NCBI GenBank assembly: GCA_016858145.1
Contig: JAEHOE010000087.1
Location: 372,001 to 436,000 of the forward strand
Reading direction: 5' to 3'
Source of the DNA: Edaphochlamys debaryana
Taxonomy: Eukaryota > Chlorophyta > Chlorophyceae > Chlamydomonadales
Length of the DNA: 64,000 nt
Made by a program: the position numbers and the translations under genes. A model generated the notes under the pieces. The model searched no databases, was not told where the DNA came from, and saw only the letters and a program-made list of their open reading frames with translations. Shown here one piece after another: positions 55,324 to 64,000 of the stretch. The stretch's first letter is position 1. Each line of letters starts with the position of its first letter.

Positions 55324-56208
55324 ATGTCACTGCTGGACGGGCACAGGTTCCGGCGCAGGTGGGAGCGCGAGCGTTACAACGACGCCGACGAGCCTGCCGC
55401 CGGGCCGCTGCAGCTCGCGGGCCCTGCTGGGCGCTCCAAGCTGTCGGTAACGCTGCGCAACTTCCGCGCCGGCGCCGAGGCCCAGAGGCTGGCCGCGGCC
55501 CGGAGCGCGGCCGAGTCGGTGGAGCGGCTCATGCTGCTCCAGCTCACGGAGGGTTTAGGGTTTAGGGTTTAGGACCAACCCACGGACATTACCCGCCTCC
55601 ACACGCGGCAGCCCCCCTCGGAGCTTTACTTCGGCTTCAAGGAGGGGGGGCCCGCGGGTGCCGGCTCGCCTCACCGCGCGGTTCCTGGAAAACGCCCGCA
55701 CCCGTGACGGCTACAACCTGGTCTAGCTACACGGGGTGAGGTGCACAAGCTGGGCCACGTGGGAACGCGGGGGGGGGGAGATAGAGCGGAGGGGGAAGGT
55801 GGAGGGGGAGAGCGGAGCGGTGCGGCGGAAGGGGAGCGCCGAGCGAGCAGATGACGGACAGGGCGAGCAGCGCCTGGGCGGGGGTGCGGGGGCACGCGGC
55901 GGCGGGTGTGTGGGAAAGCCAACGCAGCCCATGTACATTCCGCTGCTGTTCAATCCCAGACGCCTTTGCTCTGCGCCCCGCCCCCGCCCAGGATGATCAG
56001 CGAGGTGGAGCTGGGGCAGTCGTATCTCACGGACCTGGACGACCTGCTCGACCCCACGCGGCAGGCGCTGCAGGACGCCCTGCTGCGCCGCCTGGGTCCC
56101 GAGCTGGGGCTGCACTGGACCCGCCGGATGACGCTGGCCCCACCGACCAACCTGCCCTCCGTCCGCCTCCTGTGCGTGACGCTGAACAACAGGGAGATCT
56201 TGTACTGA
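55324..56208 (+). pseudogene. Module-family locus L (alpha-beta) with telomeric repeats in its coding exon
   Basis: The alpha exon starts MSLLDGHRFRRRWERERYND and reaches ESVERLMLLQLTEG. Two full TTTAGGG units and a partial one then break the frame with a stop at 55570. Past them the family pattern resumes (DITRLHTRQPPSELYFGF). The frame is lost again after a G/C run near 55640-55680, where RFLENARTRDGYNLV followed by TAG is readable. The beta exon 55992-56208 is open (ALQDALLRRLGPELGLHW, then VRLLCVTLNNREILY and the stop). The intron 55736-55991 has GT-AG ends. The locus is most likely dead. Confidence 0.65.
55551..55573. repeat. Interstitial plant-type telomeric repeat (TTTAGGG)
   Basis: GGG, then TTTAGGG twice, then TTTAGG. 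It sits inside the alpha exon of locus L where paralogues have no such sequence. Confidence 0.85.
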
Positions 56209-57095
56209 GGTAGAGGTTGAAGTTGCGGTGCTGGGGGCCCTGCTGGGCTACCTGCTCTGAGGCTGTGCCCCAACCGGGGGGGTTCAGTCCACCACGCCGA
56301 ACCGGTTAGTTTGCCGACAGCCTACAGCTACAGCCTACAGCCTACAGCTGGGGGTGTCACCTAACTAACCAGGCCCCGGTACGGTTGTACTTGACACACG
56401 CAGATGCATGGCTTGTCCTGTGGTTGCATGGAGAGCTGCCAGGAGGGGAGAACGACGGGGATCTTGCTTGGGCGAGGGGTGAGGCGTTGGTTATGCGGTT
56501 GGTGGCCGGGCTGCAGACTATGTGAGGAGCCGGGCTAGCCGGTGGACACCTGGCATCTGCAAGGCAGGGGTGCGGTGCTCGCGGTAGAGGTATGGGAGAC
56601 CAGCTGGCAGCGCTAGCGTGGTTGGACTGAACGTGCAAAGTGGCTATGGAGTGGCGCATGGGCTTGGGGTGGAGGGGGTGGGTGAGTGACGGAGGGTTGA
56701 GGCACCATGTGGTTTTCCCACACCTCTGCTGCGCTGCGCAACAGTCGAGAGCGAGCGCATGGTTAGGCATGCATGGCCGGCACGCATGCTGTCCCCGACT
56801 TCAAGCAGACGGCAGTGGTTGCTGTTGAAGTCGTCGACCAGCTGATAGGCCTGCGTGCTGGGATACCTACAGGCACCTTGGGAAACAGATAACGGGACAC
56901 CTGGGCGCGGAGTGCTTGGGGGCGATGGGGGCTCCGGGCGGGTTACGGCGCCGCGTGCCGCGCGCTGAATCTCGTCTCCATCTCCGGGCTGCCATCTATG
57001 CTGCCCTTCCCACACACGCGATGTCAGCTTGATCAACCTCATAACCACGACAACAGTCCATGACTTGACCGTCTCAAAGTCGCCTGATTAGCAGG
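56209..57095. other. Intergenic between the module array and the MYND gene
   Basis: No supported exon. A short direct repeat of CAGCCTACAGCTA-like words lies at 56320-56350. Confidence 0.5.
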
Positions 57096-60000
57096 ATGCG
57101 AGGCCACCGGCGCAATCGGGCCGCTGCTGGTGCTGCTCAACAGCAGAAAAGTGCGGCAACGTTAATCCGCGATCTCCCGGAGCTTGCGGAGCGCTTGCTG
57201 GGGGTGGCGGGAAAACATGGCCGGCCTCGCTCGGCTCCCTCCGCCGCTGAGCTAGCGGGTTTACAGGAGAGTCTCAAGGAGGCGCTCAAGATAGTTATCA
57301 AAGATGACGAGGCGGCCTGCAGCGTGCTCCAGAACGACTCGGTTCGGGTGGCCTGGTCGGTGCGGCTGCCGGCCCCCGACGTCAGCGGTGCGGAGTCCGC
57401 TCAGCTGAAGGCTCAGCGGTTCTTCGGCTTCGCAGCTGTTGACCTCGCCGGCAGTCTGGCGCACACCGCCTTCGACTACCGGTATCCCGGTGGCGGGTTT
57501 GCGGCCGAGCTGCTGCGCACCCAGGTGCTGCACGCCCTTGCGCGGCAGCTCGCCTCCCTCAACCAAGCGCTCGAGGGCGCTCAGACGCCGCGCCCTCGGC
57601 GTTTCTGGAGCAGCGCCCTGCTGTGCATCACCGGCGCTGCACGCCTGTGTCTGGGCCTGAGCCCTTACCCGTGGCAGGCGGGCCTCGACCCCGCCCTCCT
57701 GGCCCAGCTGGCGGAGGCCCTGGCCGACTCACACGTCGTCGAGCACCTGGCGAGGGCGATCCTGCACGTGCGGTGCGCGCTGTCGGCCCAAGGGGCGGCG
57801 TGCCAGGCACCCGACCTGGACAGCGACGGCCTGCAAGACCTGCAGGATGCGTGCAACTTCTTCTGCAGAGTCCACAGGCGGCTCATCATGCTGCACTCTC
57901 CCCTGCACCCGCCGTACCGAAGGCCCAAGCGGGGCCGGAGGCAGCCGCAGCCGCTGAGCACCTGTCGCGGGTCTTGTTGGGGCCCTGCGCGCACCACGCG
58001 TTGCTGGTCATCGGTCTGGAGGCGCTTGCCGTGATGGAGGGAGCGCTTGGGCTTCAGGAGGCGGGCGCCGCGGCGACTTGCGCGTGCCGGGGCGGGGCGG
58101 CGGCTGCAGCGGCGGCCGAAAGCGCTACAATCGAAATGGATACCCTAGTCGCTCTGCAGCGCTGCCTGGGGATGGCGACGCCCCACCCGCAGGCCGCGCC
58201 GCCTCCGGGTGGCTGCGCCGCCTGGGCGGCTGTCGCCCCCCGCCCCGCCCTGTCCGCACGGCTGATCCTCCGGCTGGGGCTCGCGGCGGCGGGAGGACGC
58301 CCGGTCCAGGGCATCGATGCCGGGAGCATCATCATAATCGGCAGCGGCGGCGGAGGAGGCAGCGGCAGCAGCAGCCTCCCCGCGGACGGCCACAGGGTCC
58401 TGCTGAAGCCGCAGCACCGGGCGGAGCTCATGTGGGTGGCCCTAGAGGACCTCGGATGGCAGCTGCTCGCGCGGCGCCGTCGGCCCTGGTGTGGGCCCTG
58501 GCCGGGCATCGCTGCGGACTTGTGGCGCCTGGCCGCGGTGGCGTCCAGGGGCGAGGTGGGTAGGCTCTGGGTCGTCTTTGGGAATGTAGATGCTGGCTCG
58601 TCTTGGCCCTGACGACATGACCTCATCAACTCATCGTCCCAGCATCTGGTGGTGTTGGGGTGCGACATGCTGCGTGCTGGGTCTGTGCCGTGATCTGTTG
58701 CCCCCGTGCTTCGCCCGCAGGAGGAGGACGTGGAGGCGCGGGCCGACAGCCTCGCAGATGTGATCTCAATCCTCACATTGTCGTACCTAGATCGGCTACT
58801 GGTCGCAGGAAGTGAGACGGGTGGGGGGCGCTCGTGTGCGGGCTGAGGACTCAAGGGACCATGTTGTACTAGTGCTTAACCCAGTTCAAGCTGCCAACGC
58901 CTGACACGCCGCTTGAGCGCCGCCTCGTGACGCCCACCCACAGAGTGGCTAGAGTACCCGGCGGAGGCTCCCCTGGAGCTGGCGGCAGCGCTGGAGGGTG
59001 GGGCGCTGCCCCTCTTCGAGCGCCTGTTGCGACGCGCGGGCGAGACGCCGGCCGGGCTGGAGGCGAGGGCTCTGTCGGAGTTCTGCGAGCGGACAGGCAG
59101 CCAAGCATGTCTCATTTGGATCCGGGTCTTGCCCCTCCTGGCCTACGGCGAGCCGCTGCAGGCGGCGGCCTTCGTGGCTACCGTCTCCAAGCTGCTGCGG
59201 AGGACCCAGGCGCGGGCGCTCGTAGCCGACGGCACGCAATGCTGCGCGTTCGGTCCTATGGCCGCCTGCCAGCTGATGTGCCTACGGGTAGTGTGTGAAA
59301 GCTTCGAGGCTGCTCCGGATGGCGGGCTGCCGCCGGCCGTCCGCCAGCTGATGCTGGTCCTCTCGCTGGCGCTCCCCGATTGGCTGGCCGATTTGGTCCC
59401 CTTGGTGCGGGAGGCGGCGGTGCTGGAGGAGGCGGCGTGGCGGGAGGAGCAGCGGAAGCGAGACGGCGGCTGCGCACCCGGCGCGAGGAGTCCGCCTCCC
59501 GCCAGCCTACCTCTCCACTTCGCTCTGTGGGCGCTGCTTGGGCACCTATCGAGGCCCTTCACCTCCGCTGAGCCCACCCCTGCGGCTGCCGATGCTGAAG
59601 CTTCTGCCGGAGTCACCAACAACGGCGGCGGCGGCGGCGAGTTCGGGAGCGGTGGAGGCGGCAGCGGGAGCTCTGGGGCCGTCGCCAGCTGGCCGTCGAG
59701 GGAGCTGGCGGACGATGCGGAGGTGGCCCTGGTGGGGGTGGCGATGGGGTTGCTGCAGCGCCGGGGGATGGATGCCCTGGAGGCAGCGTACATGGGCTCT
59801 GCAATGGCTGTCGCGGCGATTCGGCTGTCTGCCACCCGCCCGGAGGACGTTCGGCGGGCGCTCAGAGCCAACGACCCGGTCTTCGCATGGCGGCCCGAGG
59901 CGATGCAGACCGTTGCGACGGCCGCTCGCGAAGCAACTGTGATCATCGCGGCTGCGGAGGGGCTGGGAAGGGTGCTGGAGGCGTGGGCACGGGGCGAGGA

Positions 60001-60304
60001 AGGAGGCGAGGAGGTCGCGGTCGAGCTGTGGGAGGGACTGCAGGCCGCTGGGAAGGAGGCGGGGCTGTATGGGAAGGCGGCGGGACAGCTTGTGCCGCCG
60101 GCCGAGGCGCGCCGCCGCCTGGGCCTGCCCGCCTGCTCCAACCCCGCCTGCGTCAGCCTGGCGGGCGACAGCGAGGCGGGGCGGCTGCTGCAGCTGTGCG
60201 GGCGTTGCAGACGGGAGGCCTACTGCTGCCGGGAATGCCAGACGGCGCACTGGCGGGCGGGGCACAAGGAGGCATGCGGCGGCGGCGGAGGCAAGCCTGC
60301 CTGA
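57096..60304 (+). CDS. MYND-type zinc-finger protein
   Basis: The model is 57096-58555, 58721-58811 and 58944-60304. The long body is helical and Ala/Leu-rich (VVEHLARAILHVRCALSAQG, then DLWRLAAVASRGE) with a Gly/Ser-rich low-complexity loop. The C-terminus is a MYND finger, CSNPAC ... LCGRCRREAYCCRECQTAHW then HKEAC, with the Cys and His spacing of the family. MYND fingers bind proline-rich peptides in partner proteins; in chlamydomonads this large family is mostly uncharacterised. Within the first exon the frame appears to change near 57870-57960, between VHRRLIMLHSPL (frame of the ATG) and AEHLSRVLLGPCAHHALLV (frame of all later exons). No normal-sized intron fits; a 53-nt GT-AG span 57870-57922 has the right length modulo three but is short for this lineage. 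Confidence 0.75.
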
Positions 60305-61527
60305 GGGCCGCTCGGCTAGCTCGGCTTTCTGTCCGTAGGGGGGTTTGTCGCACGGGGTTAGTGTGTGTGCAGCTGCGAGGGCTGCACGGGCGGATTGTGC
60401 GATAACCGCTGCAGGGCCGCAAGGCTGCGTGCTGGACCTGTGGCCTGCACTTCCGCGTGGTTGTGCTTAGTAAGTGTAGGTTCGGCGTGGGTTTGTGTCC
60501 AGGCAGGGTGTACGGCCGTCTTTTAGGTCAGATGTCTCCACATAGCAACGATGTGTTTCGCCTTCGAAGCGTACGTCGTGCATAGAACGCCCTGTGCTGT
60601 GTGACGAGGTGGGGGTTGTGGCCGCCCTACAGGCCCTAATGTTATGTCGCTAGATGTTGAGTGACCGGGTGCGAGCTTCGGTAGCTTCACATTATGCAGT
60701 ATGGGTGGACTGGCAAGAATCGGAGAGCAGCCTGAAGAATGCGCGTAGAGCGGGATGCGAGACTCGGGAGGTGTTGCCGCTCACGCTGTGTAGGGTTGAC
60801 CTGCTGGGGCAGCTATCTGTCCTTGCCGAGGCTTGGTCGGGTGCTTGGGTGGAGATGTGCCAACGCTACTATGAGCGAGTGCAGGGGCAATGAGCTGAGC
60901 GCAGGAGCAAAGTAGGCGTGGCAATGTGGCAGTGCTGCCATGTGGTTGTACGGGCAACGTGCGTCAAGGGACGAAGGGAGCTGCCAGCTTCAGATAACCA
61001 TCCTGATGTGCGCTTGTGGGTGTAGGGGCGCGGCGTATCAGGCGCCTGCATGCACCAGAGGAGGAGCTTCCTGACCAGTGCACTTTGCGCGGGCAAGCCT
61101 TGGCGACGTGACAATTAATCCTTCGGATGCAGGGTGGTGGTTAAGGCATAAATGACCTCGTGTACTGGCTGGGGCGCTCCGGGGAGCAAGCGGGTTGGGT
61201 CGGCATTTTAGGCATTTACAATGACAGGCTAACTTTTAGTCAGGCAGTGCGCTCGCGGAGATAACAGCATTGTGCTTGTGTGGGGCCTCCTGAGGCCGAT
61301 GGAGTGGATGGGCTACTGACCATGTGCCAGTACATACAAGGCAAGGAGGCATCATGTCGGAGCGGCCTTGGCACTCAAGGGCCCGATCCTTCGTCGCTGA
61401 GACCCAAGCCGCACGCATCCACGGCAGCGCATGTAGCCCTGCCGCCCAATGCTGTGGTCCCGCGCAGGCAGCACCCGCTCCTTTCTAAGCGGCCCCATAT
61501 GATGCATCAGCCCCAGCCGCACTGTCT
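60305..61527. other. Intergenic between convergent genes
   Basis: An isolated 79-codon frame at 60654-60893 has no recognisable features and I do not call it a gene. Confidence 0.45.
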
Positions 61528-63617
61528 TCAGGGGCAGCGGCGGCAGCTTGTCTTTCGCTGCCCATCGCCCGACAAGCACGCCATCATGACAGCCACACCA
61601 GCTGCGCCCCCGCCGCGCCTGCACGAATGCAGGAGTGGCAGCACCCCGCAGGCCAAGGGCAGGAAGCTGCCCAGGGCCTCCGCTAGCCGCCGGTCGTGCT
61701 CCGAAGCCCCCGGCGCCGCATCCCGGTCGGCGGCGGCGAACGCGAGGCGCAGGGCGTGGTCCAGGGAGGCGGTCAGGCCCGCGCGGCACAGGCAGACGAC
61801 CAGGGCCTCTTCCTGACTGGCTGTCGGAGGGACGCTGCTGCTCGGAGGATCTGCGACGTGGATAAGCAAGGCCGCGCTGTGGACCCGACGCTTCAGGTAT
61901 CCTAGCAAAGCTTGTTGCAAGTATGCAGACGCACCCCGTTCGCTCCAACCAAGCGGGCCCACCTGCAGCCGCTGTGAAGCCCCGCATTGCCGCCACCAGC
62001 GCCTTCGCCTGGCTGACCGCAGCTGCCGAGCCCTGGAGGTAAGAACGCGCGCAGAGGAGGTGCGGTGCGGTCAGCACCCGGTGACCCCGCATCCACAACG
62101 AAGGGACGTGCCGCTGTGCTCCTCACGGCCTGCGTGCGACTCCAATGGGCGGGGCTGCTGCAGCTGCTCCACTGAGGGGCGGGGGAGGAGGACGGAGAGG
62201 AAGGACAGCTAAGAGTGCTGTGCGATGCCCCGGCCTGGCCGCCCAAGCAGAGAGCTCAGCATGAGTGCCCGGGCAGCGCATGTAGCCGCATGCAGCCGCA
62301 TGTAGCCGCATGTAGCCGCATGTAGCCGCATGCAGCCGCATGTAGCCGCATGCAGCCGCATGTAGCCGCATGCAGCCGCATGTAGCCGCATGCAGCCGCA
62401 TGTAGCCGCATGCAGCCGCATGTAGCCGCATGCAGCCGCATGCAGCCGCATGTAGCCGCATGCAGCCGCATGTAGCCGCATGCAGCCGCATGCAGCCGCA
62501 TGTAGCCGCATGTAGCCGCATGTAGCCGCATGTAGCCGCATGTAGCCGCATGTAGCCGCATGTAGCCGCATGTAGCCGCATGTAGCCGCATGTAGCCGCA
62601 TGCAGCCGCAGGTTTGATGTACCCTAGCGGCAACTCCCTTCCCACCGAGCATGCCGCGCACACCTGCCAGGCCGCTCAGCTGCTTCGCCGTCCCCTCCTC
62701 CCGCTCCGCCAACCTCGCCTACTTCTTCGCCACAGTGGTTTGCAGTGCCTCCGGCGTCCGACGGTGCACGAGCAACTCGGCCGCCTGGGGGGCACGAGCG
62801 AGGGGTCAGCTGCCAGCAGGAGGAGGTGTCTCGTCCCTGGGCCCAGTGGCCCCAGTGTAACCCTCAAGCCCTGGCCCCCCTAAGGTCTCAAGCCCTGCAA
62901 CCGCACAGGCACCTAGCGGCCCGGGGCAGGACTGATGCACTCGCGCCTGACAGACAACACACGCTCCCTTCCACCCCAACTCGCCCCCACGTTCTCCAGC
63001 TTACATCCCGGCCGCTCCCGCTCCCTCTTCGGCTGCGCCTCGCTCTCCTGCAGCCCCAGCATCAGCCCCAGCTCCTGGCTGGAGCGGGCGGACGGACAGA
63101 GCTGAGGAAGGGCGAGGCATAGCAGGGCGGTTGGGCCTTGGGCGGTGGGTGAAGGCGGACGTCGAGCTAGGCAGCGAAAGCGTCCGACAGCCTGCAACCC
63201 TAGCTGGACCCGAGGACAGTGGGTTGGCCGCCGCAGAGGACCGAGCGGCTTGAGGGCAGGCGGCCTCGGGCAGGTCCGCGCCTAGGCCCCGGCAAGACAC
63301 ACACACCTCTCTGTCCCTCACCTGCGCCGCCACCTCGCTCAGCGCCTCCGTCACCCGCTTCTGTTGCTCCGACGCCCGCGCCATCCATCCCTGTCATTCA
63401 CCAACCCCCCTCCGACCCCTCTCCTCCCCCGCTGCTGCTCCGCCGCCAGAGTGGCCCACGCCGGGTCCTCGGCCGTGCGCCGCTTCTGCTCCTGCGCCTG
63501 CGCTACTCCCGCCGCCAGGTGCTGTGCGGCCGTGAGCGTCCGCTGCTCGCACAGCCATCGAAGCAGCGGCTCAGCCCGAGCTCTGATCTCAACCCGTCTC
63601 AATGCCCACGCACACAT
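61528..63617 (-). CDS. Hypothetical coiled-coil-rich protein, exon model incomplete
   Basis: Several minus-strand segments look like exons of one gene, but phases could not all be reconciled. The first spans about 63617-63420 (RARAEPLLRWLCEQRTLTAA, then GVAQAQEQKRRTAEDPAW). The second, about 63390-63322, is helical (RASEQQKRVTEALSEVAAQ) with a GTGAGG donor. The third, about 63074-63006, ends at a GTAAGC donor (ELGLMLGLQESEAQPKRERE). The fourth, about 62784-62720, reads AAELLVHRRTPEALQTTVAK. The fifth, about 62028-61963, reads AVSQAKALVAAMRGFTAAA. A last segment runs to the stop at 61528 (EEALVVCLCRAGLTASLDHA). There is no recognised domain. If the model is right, the minisatellite at 62281-62610 lies in an intron. 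Confidence 0.4.
62281..62610. repeat. Minisatellite, 33 ten-bp units in two states
   Basis: Thirty-three consecutive units, TGTAGCCGCA or TGCAGCCGCA, differing only at base 3. The T/C order runs TCTTTC TCTCTC TCTCCT CTCCTT TTTTTT TTC. Because ten is not a multiple of three, all minus-strand frames are open and spell a 10-residue repeat (CGYMRLHAAT-like). These long ORFs are artefacts of the repeat. Confidence 0.97.
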
Positions 63618-64000
63618 GCGGTCACGTCAAGCTCCGCCGTGGAGCCGGTGGTGAGCAGTGAGCAGCTGCCCTCCGGTGCTCCGACGCCATCAGCGGACGG
63701 CATTGCCGTGACAGTACCGGTAAGTGTTGCCAGGACCCGTGGCGCGATGCGGAGGTTGAGATGCCACCACACGCTTCGGTGAGCATCATTCCAGGGGTTT
63801 GCCAGCGGCTGCCAGTTCGGGACCGGACCCCGCTGAGATGGCCCGGGCGTGTGGGTTTTGGCCCATCAGTCACGGAGTCCCGGCTGGCATGGCTCAAAAG
63901 AGTATGCATGACTTCGCTGTGCACGCTGCTCACCCGGCTGCGCAGTGGTGATTCGCAAACGATAACTGGCCAAAGCGCCCACTCCTTGCGACAATCTAAC
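63618..64000. other. Right edge, no supported gene
   Basis: It probably holds the promoter or further 5' exons of the minus-strand gene. No feature could be confirmed. Confidence 0.35.

Noticed and set aside
16836..56208. Reading the module array as an ankyrin or TPR solenoid
   Set aside because: The motifs alternate helix with strand-like segments (SYLVF, VPVLRVTR) and lack the ankyrin TPLH or TPR spacing.
60654..60893. 79-codon ORF after the MYND gene
   Set aside because: It has no domain, poor codon bias and no splice context, and probably lies in the 3' UTR or spacer.
62281..62610. CRISPR array
   Set aside because: The repeat has no unique spacers and the genome is eukaryotic; it is a minisatellite.
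62123..62712. Long minus-strand ORFs with CGYMRLHAAT-type repeats
   Set aside because: They are open only because the ten-bp repeat lacks stops on the minus strand, and all three frames give the same peptide.

Overview
This window is nuclear DNA of a flagellated green alga, most likely a chlamydomonadalean or volvocine relative. The reasons are very high GC, intron-rich genes with mostly GT-AG and a few GC-AG junctions, TGTAA poly(A) signals downstream of several stops, a clear IFT52 (intraflagellar transport) gene, and ankyrin-repeat and MYND-finger genes of the style seen in Chlamydomonas and Volvox. Exon models were joined by eye from splice sites, reading phase and similarity between copies in the window; no transcript data were available.

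Left flank (1-16.6 kb): a TPR/J-domain co-chaperone (+, 5' end beyond the window), a small four-exon zinc-knuckle protein (-), an 11-exon DUF676-type serine esterase/lipase (-), IFT52 (+, five exons, 455 aa), and an F-box-like/ankyrin-type protein (+, four exons).

Centre (16.8-56.2 kb): the most unusual part. About 39 kb on one strand holds a tandem array of genes and gene remnants built from one two-exon protein module that I do not recognise. The 'alpha' exon has a helix with a core like LLLRxLHTQEL, then SYLVF and LxVWLLEG strands. The 'beta' exon has a helix with a core like AVLEALxPLLGEGM, then AEWL and VPVLRVTR strands. I count about 24 alpha and 27 beta exons. Where junctions could be read they are in phase 2, so each exon can be duplicated without breaking the frame. 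Loci A-M, in map order A, B, C, D, E, F, G, H, M, orphan beta, I, J, K, L, range from one to three alpha-beta pairs. D, E, F, G, I, J and probably K begin with an Ala/Arg/Ser-rich, plastid-transit-like leader, and D-G, I and J follow it with one to four short coiled-coil exons. E (761 aa), G (427), I (497), A (321), K (230) and M (235) read through intact. B, C, D, F, H, L and an orphan beta exon carry frameshifts, stops, deletions or insertions. D/E/F are recent tandem copies (about 5.9 kb period) with mosaic introns. A 13-bp palindrome recurs once upstream of D, E, F, G and I. F is interrupted by a 0.65-kb insertion, and L by plant-type telomeric repeats inside its coding exon.

Right flank (57-64 kb): a MYND zinc-finger gene (+), a poorly resolved coiled-coil-rich gene (-), and a two-state minisatellite of 33 ten-bp units probably inside an intron of that gene.
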